DNA of 32,076 nt, taken from positions 1 through 32,076 of the forward strand of contig JANYJL010000261.1 of NCBI GenBank assembly GCA_025361845.1, in the 5' to 3' direction. Source of the DNA: Rhizobacter sp. GTDB lineage: Bacteria; Pseudomonadota; Gammaproteobacteria; Burkholderiales; Burkholderiaceae_C. The notes beneath the pieces were generated by a model, which was not told the DNA's origin, did not search any database, and worked only from the letters and a program-made list of their open reading frames with translations. Made by a program: the position numbers and the translations under genes. Positions 17,801 through 26,519 of the stretch are shown in pieces (the first letter of the stretch is position 1; each line of letters starts with the position of its first letter).

Positions 17801-18004
17801 GTACCACGCCCACCGGCAATCGCGCGATTCGACATAGCTCGCCGCGAGCGTCGTCTTGCCGAAGCCCGGCGGGGCCGAGATCCAGGCGACGCTGCGTGCT
17901 GGGCCGCCGTCGAGACGCGCAAACAGCGCGTCGCGCTGGACCACGCCGCTGATCTCTGGCCGGGTCGACTTGGCGAACGCTGTGGTCGATGAACCTGGGG
18001 TCAT
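14855..18004 (-). CDS. Large STAND-type ATPase/TPR transcriptional regulator with C-terminal BTAD
   Basis: A 1049-residue protein resembling MalT-type regulators in its first part: an AAA/STAND ATPase with Walker A APPGFGKTT (44-52) and Walker B TALVLDNLH (128-136), then a long helical repeat region (about 340-780). The C-terminus is different from MalT: instead of a LuxR HTH it has an OmpR-like winged helix (about 800-885, TTLGRFALQRAGEPVEFSAK… and HKSFTATLHRLRRIF) followed by a bacterial transcriptional activator domain (about 890-1040). It should bind DNA when an inducer and ATP are bound. It is divergent from the GDSL-hydrolase gene with a palindrome-rich region between, which makes that gene a likely target. 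No signal peptide. The opposite-strand open frame is a codon-bias shadow. Confidence 0.9.
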   Translation of the reverse strand: MTPGSSTTAFAKSTRPEISGVVQRDALFARLDGGPARSVAWISAPPGFGKTTLAASYVESRDCRWAWYQVDRDDDDGETFLHFLAHATRKLRADGAVLPTFGPEHRGDVAAFARRFFRALFAGAAGPTALVLDNLHELSTDSPLLAILEAGLAQLPRHCCVIVTSRTPPPVGLARLQVSGQMVCLGVDDLKLTAAELAEMARLRGKPLTPDSLLHLHQRADGWAAALVLMVEHHKLTERHGQSPGEAPPQVVFDYLAGEIFERFEPSTQRLLLEIACLPRVTIEVARVLSGDESAGRVLLNLALHDYFVRELVGAGRRVFLFHPLLREFLLRRAARDLPHALGPDALRRAALLLRESGQPEDAIALFVECKAWPDVAAIAAEQADGMLAQGRHATLAAWLELLPPPLLGDDAVLLQAHGAALLHTSPRVAQRRFEAAFELFKRSAEARGMARCCVGVIEAVLAGFDDLCELDRWLVEFDRCDAAAGEDAATPVAVTVARLWRDPGHRSVAQPGHARHADAGVHGELARSTAALLRGDIGAAGSIARGTDPDSGTTRIALALAHALRQLVDGQPAAALAAARDGLAASEADAVHGSDAWLRMLCAAAALGLGDVELARAELDRVETMTLRRGDRAFVHFLRGWLARAEGNAGVALRNLRAAALLSVEVGLPWLECLARLAISQLLAAAGDRSGAEAHVRGAEALATRLASPLPCLAVLLTQASASIAFDDEPAAVVPLQAGLALARELGVHHVAGLAPEVLGGLCAVALRRGMAIDQTRTFIKSARLAPPPAALRLRQWPWAFQITTLGRFALQRAGEPVEFSAKGPGRPVELLKVLVAMGGREVRADLLADALWPRVDADYAHKSFTATLHRLRRIFEEDDALRLSDGRLSLNASLCWLDTWALDHLLAELDARLRASDMRAPDPALHALVDEALALYPGPFLSDEAEQPAYMARREQLRARLLRSLSNVGQRWEDGGLGATAVDCYLRCIDADELCEGFYRHLMQCQQRRGELAEAQATYRRLQAVLAARVAGLPSSETQAVHAGLRG

Positions 18005-18120
18005 GGCCTTCCCATCCGGTTGCTTGCGCGTGCGCCCGGCGCCGCTCCGCTGACTGTACAGGCGCCAGATGCGATGGCGACCTGGGCGTGCCTCGACGCT
18101 AGCGCATCGGGGCCAACGCG

Positions 18121-18204
18121 CCGCTCACCGATGACTTACAGATGAACGAACGCACCGATCGGTCCTCTTGATCTGTATGTCATCGGTGATCGATCGGTGA
18201 GCGG
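18121..18204. promoter_or_regulatory. Nested inverted repeats, likely regulator binding region
   Basis: In the 287-bp gap between the BTAD regulator and the GDSL gene, 18125-18143 is the reverse complement of 18171-18189 with one mismatch in 19. The outer 12 bases 18121-18132 (CCGCTCACCGAT) match 18193-18204 (ATCGGTGAGCGG) perfectly, so ATCGGTGA is duplicated on the right side. The spacer holds the palindrome ACCGATCGGT at 18154-18163. The repeated unit CACCGAT/ATCGGTG fits a multi-site operator for a multimeric activator such as the BTAD protein; that partner is inferred from position. It could also form a long hairpin. Confidence 0.6.
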
Positions 18205-18291
18205 GTCGTCAGGCCGGCGGGACGATTCTTCGTCCGGGGCGCCGAATTCACGGTGCACCACCGAGTCATCGAGGTCCAACGAGGAGATCCT

Positions 18292-19530
18292 ATGAAGCCC
18301 ATCAAGTCATGGAGTACGACGCTGGCCGCGGCACTGCTGCTGGCCGCCTGCGGCGGTGGCGGCACCGACGGCCCCACCACGGACACGACGTCCAGTGCGC
18401 TGAACGCCAGGCGCCCGTTCACGTCGGTGGTGTCGTTCGGCGACAGCCTGAGCGATGTCGGAACCTACACCCCCGCCACCGCCATCCCGGGCAGCAGCCC
18501 GCCGATCTACCTCGGTGGCAAGTTCACGACCAACAGCGCCACCAGCAAGATCTGGGTCGAGAACGTGGCCGCGCGTCTCGGGCTCATGGTGACCCCGGCC
18601 CAGGTAGGTTGGAACGGTCGCGTGCAGGACTGCCCGGCCGCCGCGCAAGGCCTGGCTGCAACCTGCACCGCCTATGGCCAGGGCGGCGCCCGGGTCACCG
18701 ACCCCTTCGGCATCCGCCATGACATCGGCGCGCTGACCGTGCCCATCCAGGTGCAGATCGACCGTCACCTGCAAAACTTCAAGACCTTCAAGTCGACCGA
18801 CCTGATCCTGCTGTGGGCCGGTGCGAACGACCTGCTGTGGCAGATGGAGCAGGACCCGGCCAAGAATCCGGAGAGCTTCGTCGTCAAGCTGTTCACGATC
18901 CAGGCGCAGGCCCAGGCCGGCCAGATCACGCCCGCCGAGGCCCAGACGCGGATCGGCCAGGCGCTTGCGGCGTCGCAAGCGGTCATGCGAACGGCCGCGC
19001 TCGAGATGACGGGCTACATCCGAACCCAGATCCTCGCCAAGGGCGGCAAGTACGTCGCCGTGCTGACCCTGCCCGACCCGGCGGTGACGCCGGAGGGCGT
19101 GGCGACGACGGCGCTCTCGCCTGTCCTGGGCGCCGCCTTGACCGCGTTCTCGGATGCCTTCAACCAGGGCTTGAAGGATGGCCTGAAGGGGCAGGCAGTG
19201 CAGACGATCGACATCCGGACCTTCATCAGCGATGTCGTCGCCCACCCGTCCAACCATCACATCGTCAACGCAACCGTGCCCGCATGCGACGCTGAAAAGA
19301 TGGCGAGGATCACCGGCGGTGCGGTGACCGATGGCTTCTCGCTGTTCTGCAACGCGACGCCGGGTGCGGCCTACAACGGCATCCGTGACGGAGCCAACAT
19401 ATACAGCTGGTTCTTCGCCGACCAGAACCACCCGACCGTCGGCGGATACCGACTCATCAGCGACGAGGTGATGCGGCAGTTGAAGTCCGTCGGCTGGCTG
19501 CGCGGCCAGGACAGCGAAGACTTCCTCTGA
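18292..19530 (+). CDS. SGNH/GDSL hydrolase lipoprotein
   Basis: A 412-residue protein with a lipoprotein signal (LLLAAC, Cys20, followed by a Gly-rich tether). The SGNH blocks are all present: FGDSLSD with nucleophile Ser52, YGQGG (128-132), GAND with Asn179, and DQNH near the C-terminus with Asp377 and His380. It is probably an outer-membrane or periplasmic esterase/lipase; the spacing resembles the catalytic part of GDSL esterases such as EstA, but there is no autotransporter barrel. GAGGAG lies about 9 nt before ATG 18292, which fixes the start. It is the first of three same-strand lipoprotein genes and is divergent from the BTAD regulator. Confidence 0.9.
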   Translation: MKPIKSWSTTLAAALLLAACGGGGTDGPTTDTTSSALNARRPFTSVVSFGDSLSDVGTYTPATAIPGSSPPIYLGGKFTTNSATSKIWVENVAARLGLMVTPAQVGWNGRVQDCPAAAQGLAATCTAYGQGGARVTDPFGIRHDIGALTVPIQVQIDRHLQNFKTFKSTDLILLWAGANDLLWQMEQDPAKNPESFVVKLFTIQAQAQAGQITPAEAQTRIGQALAASQAVMRTAALEMTGYIRTQILAKGGKYVAVLTLPDPAVTPEGVATTALSPVLGAALTAFSDAFNQGLKDGLKGQAVQTIDIRTFISDVVAHPSNHHIVNATVPACDAEKMARITGGAVTDGFSLFCNATPGAAYNGIRDGANIYSWFFADQNHPTVGGYRLISDEVMRQLKSVGWLRGQDSEDFL

Positions 19531-19540
19531 CATCCAACCG

Positions 19541-19577
19541 CCCGGTGTTGCCCGGCCTGTGGCCGGCCGGCACCGGG
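19541..19577. terminator. Nested hairpin after the GDSL gene
   Basis: CCCGGTG (19541-19547) pairs with CACCGGG (19571-19577), and inside it CCGGCC (19552-19557) pairs with GGCCGG (19561-19566). The structure begins 10 bp after the stop. There is no T-run, so it may attenuate or stabilise rather than end the transcript. Confidence 0.4.
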
Positions 19578-19624
19578 TGGGTGGCCGGTGGTAGCGGTGA
19601 TTCCTGCGAACAGCGAGGTGCTGC

Positions 19625-20014
19625 ATGAACAAGCTTCTTTGTCGCCTGGTCGTTGCACTGGTCACCGCCTCGCTGGTGGCGTGCACCTCGCTGCGCACCG
19701 TCGTCGACACGAACTCTCCACAGGCTGCGCCGGCGAGCTCCGAGTCGCCGCTGGCACCTGGCGATGTGGTGACGGTGGCGACGACGACGGGAGCTCTGAC
19801 TCGTCTGCTCGTTTCGGCGGCGACTGCCACGTCCATCGATGGGACACAGGTCGATTCCAAGCAGGCGGTGCACATCGAACTCGCCGACGTCACCAAGATC
19901 GAACGCCGCGAGTTCAGCGGCATCAAGACGCTGCTTCTGGTGGTGGCGATCTGCGCCGTTCTGTACGCCATGACGGTCGCCGCGGCCGAAGCCGCACTGG
20001 CGTCGAACATCTGA
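19625..20014 (+). CDS. Small lipoprotein with C-terminal membrane helix
   Basis: A 129-residue protein with lipobox LVAC (Cys20), a beta-rich middle part (PGDVVTVATTTGALTRLLVSAATATSIDGTQV…VHIELADVTKIERREF) and a clear hydrophobic helix near the C-terminus (LLLVVAICAVLYAMTVAAAEA). A lipid anchor plus a membrane helix is unusual, though short proteins of this layout do occur in Proteobacteria. No family recognised. It lies on the same strand 94 bp after the GDSL-hydrolase gene. Confidence 0.7.
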   Translation: MNKLLCRLVVALVTASLVACTSLRTVVDTNSPQAAPASSESPLAPGDVVTVATTTGALTRLLVSAATATSIDGTQVDSKQAVHIELADVTKIERREFSGIKTLLLVVAICAVLYAMTVAAAEAALASNI

Positions 20015-20057
20015 CACGGGATCCAGCGCCCCGCAGCGATCACAAAGGAGCTCGGCC

Positions 20058-20288
20058 ATGTTGCATCGCCATGCATTGATTTCTGTCGCTGTCACCGTTG
20101 CCGTCATTGGCGCACTGCTTCTGTGTTCGTGTGGCGGGGGTTCGTACGATGGAGCCCGCGGAGCCTGTGTCGTCGACGGCACCCGGTCGTGCGTCGACGA
20201 CACCTCGGCGGACAGCTGCCGGACCTACCTGCACGGCGACCACTTCTACGAGACCCGAAGGTGCAAGGACCTGGGGTTCCCGCAATGA
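20058..20288 (+). CDS. Small Cys-rich lipoprotein
   Basis: A 76-residue protein with an N-terminal hydrophobic signal (ISVAVTVAVIGALLLCSC) and a probable lipidated Cys25 followed by GGG. The mature part has four further Cys (37, 45, 54, 69), enough for two disulfides, fitting a periplasmic or surface location. AAAGGAG lies about 8 nt before ATG 20058, a strong ribosome binding site. No family recognised. It follows the previous lipoprotein by 43 bp. The 181 bp that follow (20289-20469) hold nothing I can support. Confidence 0.6.
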   Translation: MLHRHALISVAVTVAVIGALLLCSCGGGSYDGARGACVVDGTRSCVDDTSADSCRTYLHGDHFYETRRCKDLGFPQ

Positions 20289-20469
20289 GCGCCGCCCCCG
20301 CCGCAGCGAGTGGCTCGATGCCTCGCGTCGGCCTGGGGCTACGCGGGTGTCGGCGCCGGTGATGACGCTCGCCGAAGCGTTGGCCGACGGCATCGCCCCT
20401 TGATGGTTCGCCGCCTCAGCCCAACAGGGGCGCCGCGTGGTCCGGGCCATCGAGTGCGAACACCAAACC

Positions 20470-21882
20470 TCAGCCCGGCCGCGGAGCCGGACGTGTGTTG
20501 ACGAAGGCGCACAGCACGGCAGTCAGCAGCGCGAGCGTGACGTGCAGGCCATAGACCGCGTCGAAGTCGCTGCGTTGCACGACACCGTGGCCGAGCAGCA
20601 GCACCGTGATCGCGACGCCGATCACCGCGCCGATCTGCCGCGTCGCCTGGTTCACTGCGCTGCCGACCGCGTAATGCTGCGCCGGCAGCTTGCTGACCGC
20701 CGCGCCCGAGAGCGAAGGCAGCACCAAACCCACGCTCGTGCCGGTGAGCAGCAGGCCGGGCAGCCATTGCACTGCATACGAAGGCTCGGTGCCGGGCACG
20801 AGCAAGAACCACAGCCCGGCCGCCGCGTAGAGCAGGGCGCCGCCGACGAGGAAAGGCCGGTGCCCGTAGCGCCCCGCGAGGCGGCCGGTGACGATGGCGA
20901 TCGGTATCACCATCAGCGGGCCGGGCGCGATGGCCAGGCCCGCGCGCGCCTGGCTGTAGTGCCACACGTTGTTCATGTAGAAGAAGAAGGTGAAGAACAT
21001 CATCGCGAAGGCGATGCCGAAGGTGAGCGTGGCGGCATTCACCGCGCTGTAGGTGCGGTGGCGGAACAGGCCGAGGTCGACGAGCGGCTCGGCCACGTTC
21101 TTCGCCCAGACGATGAAGGCGACGAACGCGATCACGCCGGTGCTGGCCGCGGCGATGAGTTGTGTGCGTGACCAGGCCGGCGATTCCAGTTCGACGATGG
21201 CCAGCGCGATGGCGCCGACCGCGACCATCAGCAGCACCATGCCGACGACATCGACCTTGCGGGGCTTCGCCGCGCGGGCCGATTCACCGAGCAGGGACGC
21301 GCCGAACCACAGCGAGAGCGCACCGATCGGCAGGTTGATGAAGAATGCCCAGGGCCAGCCGATGCTCTGCACGACGAAGGAGCCGAGGCTCGGGCCCACG
21401 GCCGCGGCGAAGCCGGCCACTGCACCCCACAGGCTCACCGTCACCGCACGCTTGTCTTGCGGAAACGCGGCCAGCACGATCGACAGCGAGGCCGGCGTCA
21501 GCAGCGCCGCGCCCACCGCCTGCAGCACGCGTGCGGCGATCAGCCAGCCGACGCTGCCGGCCAGGCCGCAGGCCGCCGAGGCGGCGATGAACAGCGTCAC
21601 GCCGAGCATGAACACGCGTTTGCGGCCGTGCGTGTCGGCCAGCCCGCCGGCGGGGATCAGCATCGCCGCGAAGACGACCGTGTAGGCGTTGAGCACCCAC
21701 GACATGTCGGCGGCCGTGGCATCGGGGAAACCTGCGCGCAAGGCACCGAAGGCCGCGTACAGCATCGTGCTGTCGAGCGAGACCAGGAAGGCCGCGACGC
21801 TCGCGACCCAGAACACCGGCCAGGGCGAAGCCTTTTGGATTGACGTCGGAACGGTGACGGCGGGTGCGGTGGCATGTGTCAC
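20470..21882 (-). CDS. MFS transporter, DHA2 (EmrB/QacA-like) family
   Basis: A 470-residue membrane protein, length and helix pattern fitting the 14-helix drug:H+ antiporters. It has the DHA2 N-terminal pattern FLVSLDSTMLYAAFGAL, motif A GGLADTHGRKR (79-89) and motif C-like GAALLTPASLSIV. The start is GTG 21882, with GGAGA a few bases upstream; the longer frame upstream is Arg/Ser-rich and not family-like. It follows the SDR gene by 34 bp and forms a cassette with tetR, so it probably exports a toxic compound or pathway by-product under TetR control. Confidence 0.9.
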   Translation of the reverse strand: MTHATAPAVTVPTSIQKASPWPVFWVASVAAFLVSLDSTMLYAAFGALRAGFPDATAADMSWVLNAYTVVFAAMLIPAGGLADTHGRKRVFMLGVTLFIAASAACGLAGSVGWLIAARVLQAVGAALLTPASLSIVLAAFPQDKRAVTVSLWGAVAGFAAAVGPSLGSFVVQSIGWPWAFFINLPIGALSLWFGASLLGESARAAKPRKVDVVGMVLLMVAVGAIALAIVELESPAWSRTQLIAAASTGVIAFVAFIVWAKNVAEPLVDLGLFRHRTYSAVNAATLTFGIAFAMMFFTFFFYMNNVWHYSQARAGLAIAPGPLMVIPIAIVTGRLAGRYGHRPFLVGGALLYAAAGLWFLLVPGTEPSYAVQWLPGLLLTGTSVGLVLPSLSGAAVSKLPAQHYAVGSAVNQATRQIGAVIGVAITVLLLGHGVVQRSDFDAVYGLHVTLALLTAVLCAFVNTRPAPRPG

Positions 21883-21916
21883 GGCGGGTCTCCGGTGGCG
21901 GGTGGTGCGGGCGGGC

Positions 21917-22621
21917 TCAGGCGGCTTGCGGCATATAGCTCGGCGTCGGCGCCGTGAGGCCCTGCTTGACGAACCGCGTGCGTTCATCCGCCAGCACTTC
22001 GTCGAGGCCGGCTTCGAGCCCGTCGAGCGCGCGCTTGACGATCTCTTCCGCGCTCGTCTTCGGGCCGTCGATGCCACGCGTGAGGTCGGTGTCGACAAAG
22101 GCCATGTGCAGCGCCAGCACCTGGGTCTTCTGCGCCGCCAGTTCGTGGCGCAGGGCGTTGGTCAACGACCACGCCGCCGACTTGCTGGCCGCGTAGGCCG
22201 CGAGCTGGCCGCTGTTGATCCACGAGACGATCGACAGCACGTTGAGCAAGGCGCCGCCGCCATTTGCCGCGAGCACCGGCGCGAAGGCCTTGCTCATGCG
22301 CAGCATGCCGAAGAAGTTGGTCTCGAACTGGCGGCGCGCGACCTCGTCGCTGTCGGCCGCAAGAAAGCCGCCGAAGTGGCCGACCCCGGCGTTGTTGATG
22401 ACGAGGGTGACATCGCCTGCACGCGCCACCGCCGCAGCGACCTCGTCGGGCTTCGTGACGTTGAGGCGAATGGCCTCGACGCCGGGCAGGGTGATGGTCG
22501 ATGGATCGCGCGCGCAGGCGTAGACCTTGCGCGCGCCGCGGGCCAGCAGTTCGCGCGCGAAGGCCAGGCCGATGCCGCGGTTGGCGCCGGTGATGAGGAC
22601 GGTGGTGTTGTCGATTTTCAT
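21917..22621 (-). CDS. Short-chain dehydrogenase/reductase
   Basis: A 234-residue classical SDR: cofactor motif TGANRGIG (11-18), NNAG (76-79), and catalytic Ser130, Tyr143 and Lys147 (YAASK). The substrate is not deducible. It lies between tetR and the MFS gene on the same strand. Its promoter region contains a TetR-type palindrome (22655-22674), so it should be derepressed when the regulator binds its ligand, together with the MFS exporter. Confidence 0.93.
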   Translation of the reverse strand: MKIDNTTVLITGANRGIGLAFARELLARGARKVYACARDPSTITLPGVEAIRLNVTKPDEVAAAVARAGDVTLVINNAGVGHFGGFLAADSDEVARRQFETNFFGMLRMSKAFAPVLAANGGGALLNVLSIVSWINSGQLAAYAASKSAAWSLTNALRHELAAQKTQVLALHMAFVDTDLTRGIDGPKTSAEEIVKRALDGLEAGLDEVLADERTRFVKQGLTAPTPSYMPQAA

Positions 22622-22654
22622 GATGGGTTCCTTGGGGTCGGGCGGTGAAGTGTG

Positions 22655-22674
22655 AATATGATGATTGTCATATT
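22655..22674. promoter_or_regulatory. TetR operator in the SDR-MFS promoter
   Basis: AATATGA-TGATTG-TCATATT: 7-bp perfect arms (8 bp counting flanking G/C) around a 6-bp spacer, 33 bp upstream of the SDR start. The same element with two differences in the spacer lies ahead of tetR (23332-23351). On the minus strand TTTACC and CATATT spaced 18 bp apart could be -35 and -10, with the palindrome over the spacer and -10, as expected for repression. Confidence 0.75.
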
Positions 22675-22719
22675 CGTGGGTAAACGAAACGGAAGGTCGA
22701 TGCCTTCAGGATGAATGGG

Positions 22720-23316
22720 TCAGTGGCCGGCCGCAGCCGGGATGTCGTGCTGGAGGATCAGCGCCTTGCGTGCGGCCGAGAGCAGCGCACGCCCTTCGGC
22801 GTTGTCGCCCAGTGCGCGCCCCAGTTGCAGCGAGCCGACGAGCGTGCCGGCCACCACACTGGCCGTCGCACGCGGTGCGGCCGGCAGGGCGGCGCGCACC
22901 GCGGCGATGAGGCGCTGCACGCGCACGGCGGAGGCCTCACGCACGGCGGGCGATTGGCGCGGCATGTCGCAGCCGAGTGCGGCCACGGGGCAGCCGGTTT
23001 CCAGCGATGCGAGGTGTGCGTCCGCGAGATAGGTTTCGACCAAGGAGCGGAAGCTGCTGACGCCTTTGGGGGCGCGCCGCTCGGCCGCGCGTGTCACGGC
23101 AGCGAAGCTCTCACGGCCGGCACGTTCGAGCGCCTCGACGAGCAAGGCGTCGCGTGAACCGAAGTGGGCGTAGAAGCCGCCGTGGGTCAGCCCGGCTTCC
23201 TTCATCACATCGGCGACGCCGACACCCGCGTAACCATGCCGGCGGATCGCCCGCGCGGCGGCATCGACGATGCGCTCGTGGGTTTCTTCCTTGCGGCTGT
23301 TGGGGGTGCGGCTCAT
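22720..23316 (-). CDS. TetR/AcrR family repressor
   Basis: A 198-residue regulator with an N-terminal TetR helix-turn-helix (residues about 14-60: RIVDAAARAIRRHGYAGVGV…VMKEAGLTHGGFYAHFGSRDAL). The C-terminal ligand domain (TGCPVAALGCDMPRQS, VVAGTLVGSLQLGRAL) matches the subgroup commonly found beside SDR or exporter genes. It is first in a tetR-SDR-MFS run on one strand. Two palindromes, before its own gene and before the SDR gene, indicate autorepression and control of the cassette. Confidence 0.92.
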   Translation of the reverse strand: MSRTPNSRKEETHERIVDAAARAIRRHGYAGVGVADVMKEAGLTHGGFYAHFGSRDALLVEALERAGRESFAAVTRAAERRAPKGVSSFRSLVETYLADAHLASLETGCPVAALGCDMPRQSPAVREASAVRVQRLIAAVRAALPAAPRATASVVAGTLVGSLQLGRALGDNAEGRALLSAARKALILQHDIPAAAGH

Positions 23317-23331
23317 GGGGCGAATGCGACT

Positions 23332-23351
23332 AATATGACGATTATCATATT
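23332..23351. promoter_or_regulatory. TetR operator and promoter of tetR
   Basis: AATATGA-CGATTA-TCATATT matches the operator at 22655-22674 at 18 of 20 positions. On the minus strand TTGCGA and CATATT are separated by 17 bp, a good -35/-10 pair, with the palindrome covering the spacer and the -10 box. It sits 15 bp upstream of the tetR start. Confidence 0.75.
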
Positions 23352-23390
23352 TTGTCGCAAGCGGATTGTCAAATCGGATTCGAACCTCGC

Positions 23391-23438
23391 CTCAGGCCGG
23401 AACCAAGCAACTGCGCAGTTGTGCAGAGAAGGCCTGAG
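23391..23438. repeat. Symmetric nested palindrome between tetR and ureC
   Basis: CTCAGGCC (23391-23398) and GGCCTGAG (23431-23438) flank a perfect 14-bp palindrome CAACTGCGCAGTTG (23408-23421), with exactly 9 bp on each side, so all parts share one centre. It lies in the 171-bp gap between tetR and the end of ureC, exactly where the urease gene order breaks off. It may be a terminator-like structure or a protein binding site. Confidence 0.5.
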
Positions 23439-23441
23439 CAT

Positions 23442-23487
23442 GAGCCGCCTGCGCTGCCCAGTTGCACAGGGGCTTCGCTTCGGCGGC

Positions 23488-23489
<2 letters not shown>
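23442..23489 (-). terminator. Inverted repeat at the end of ureC
   Basis: GAGCCGCC (23442-23449) pairs with GGCGGCTC (23482-23489), the latter overlapping the ureC stop codon. Loop of 32 nt and no T-run, so a weak terminator candidate for the ureAJBC transcript. Confidence 0.3.
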
Positions 23490-25202
<1,713 letters not shown>

Positions 25203-25203
<1 letters not shown>

Positions 25204-25508
25204 CAGAGCGCTCCCTGCACGAGGCCGCGAAAGCCGTAGACCTGCCGATCACCGGCGTAATCCACCAACTCGACCGTGCGCTGCTGGCCCGGCTCGAAGC
25301 GCACCGCGGTGCCCGAGGCGATGTTGAGGCGCATGCCGCGCGCCGCGGCGCGGTCGAAGGCGAGCGCCGCGTTCGTCTCGGCGAAGTGGTAGTGCGAGCC
25401 GACCTGGATCGGGCGGTCGCCGCTGTTCTCGACCACCACGGTCAGCGTGCGCCGGCCGGGGTTGAGAACGATGTCGGGGCCGTCGGTGAAGTATTCGCCG
25501 GGGATCAT
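25203..25508 (-). CDS. ureB: Urease beta subunit
   Basis: A 101-residue protein beginning [16 protein letters not shown], with the family signature [14 protein letters not shown] and the ending [12 protein letters not shown]. It is a structural subunit of the (UreABC)3 enzyme. The start ATG 25508 overlaps the ureJ stop by 4 bp (ATGA), and its stop overlaps the ureC start by one base, showing tight coupling. A longer upstream frame is ruled out by family length. Confidence 0.97.
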
Positions 25509-26115
25509 GTCAAACCCCGACCAGCAGCGAGACGCCGAACAGCGCGACGCCTGCGCCAGCAATGCGCGGCAGCCACATCGGGCTGCGTTTCATCGCCAGG
25601 CCGAGCGCAATGCCGCTGGTGTGAAGCAGCGCGGAGGCGCTCACCATGCCGGCGAGCGCCCAGGCGCCGAACGGGCCATTCAGTTCCTGCCCGTGGGCGA
25701 GGCCGTGGAAGAGCGCGAAGCTCGCGGCGATGGCCATGCCGAGCACCGCAGGCAAGGCCGCGCGGCTCGCGACCAGCAGGCCGAGCACGAGCAGCGAGGC
25801 CGCGATCATCGGTTCCACCGCCGGCAAGTTCAGGCCGGCAAAGCCCAGCAGCGCGCCGACCAGCAACGCACTCGCGAAGGCCAGCGGCGCGAGCCACACA
25901 CGGCGCGCCGTGAGCGCACTCCACACGCCCAGCGCGAGCATCGCGGCCAGGTGATCGAGGCCGCTGAACGGGTGCGTGAAGCCGGCCGCGACGGCATCGG
26001 CGATGCCATGATGCGCCGCACCGTCGTTGCCGGTGTGGGCCAACGCGAGCGCCGAGCCGGTGGCGAGCAAACAGGGCAGGGCCCAGCGCAGGGCGGATGA
26101 AAGACGACGAGACAT
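25505..26115 (-). CDS. ureJ: HupE/UreJ family nickel permease
   Basis: A 203-residue-class membrane protein (201 from ATG 26115) with a signal-like N-terminus and about six hydrophobic helices. The hallmark [18 protein letters not shown] motif at the start of the first core helix identifies the HupE/UreJ family, which carries nickel across the inner membrane. Several His residues lie ahead of it ([12 protein letters not shown]). Its place between ureA and ureB is common in Burkholderiales. Start: ATG 26115 with GGAG upstream, in preference to TTG 26121. Confidence 0.92.
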
Positions 26116-26161
26116 GGGCAAGGCTCCGGAGAGGGGTCGATCGAAAATCAGGCGAACTCAA

Positions 26162-26464
26162 TCAAGCGATGGGTTGGTGCACCGTCACCAGCTTGGTGCC
26201 GTCGGGGAAGCTCGCTTCCACCTGGATGTCGGGGATCATTTCGGCGATGCCCTCCATCACGTCGGCGCGCGTCAGCACGGTCTTGCCCTCGCTCATCAGC
26301 GCGGCGACGGTCTTGCCATCGCGCGCGCCTTCCATGATGGCGGCGCTGATCAGGGCCACCGCTTCCGGGTAGTTGAGCTTCAGGCCGCGGGCCTTGCGCC
26401 GCTCGGCCAGCAGCGCGGCCGTGAAGATGAGGAGCTTGTCTTTTTCGCGCGGGGTCAGTTCCAT
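26162..26464 (-). CDS. ureA: Urease gamma subunit
   Basis: A 100-residue protein, [20 protein letters not shown] to VTVHQPIA, full length and typical of UreA ([34 protein letters not shown]). It is the first urease gene on the minus strand and 46 bp before ureJ. ureD, usually directly upstream of ureA, is absent here: the next gene upstream is the divergent transporter-kinase fusion, 83 bp away. Confidence 0.97.
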   Translation of the reverse strand: MELTPREKDKLLIFTAALLAERRKARGLKLNYPEAVALISAAIMEGARDGKTVAALMSEGKTVLTRADVMEGIAEMIPDIQVEASFPDGTKLVTVHQPIA

Positions 26465-26519
26465 GGCGGCGGAGGTTAGCAGGACACGTACCACGCGCGC
26501 CAGTGCCGCCGCATGCCGC

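Noticed and set aside
14930-17992. Very long open frame on the plus strand, over 1000 codons, opposite the BTAD regulator
   Set aside because: The minus strand shows ATPase, winged helix and BTAD motifs. The plus-strand product is a Gln/Arg/Ala-rich frame without motifs, a usual by-product of high-GC codon bias.
18307-20076. Minus-strand open frame opposite the GDSL gene
   Set aside because: The plus strand has a signal peptide, a good ribosome binding site and all SGNH blocks.
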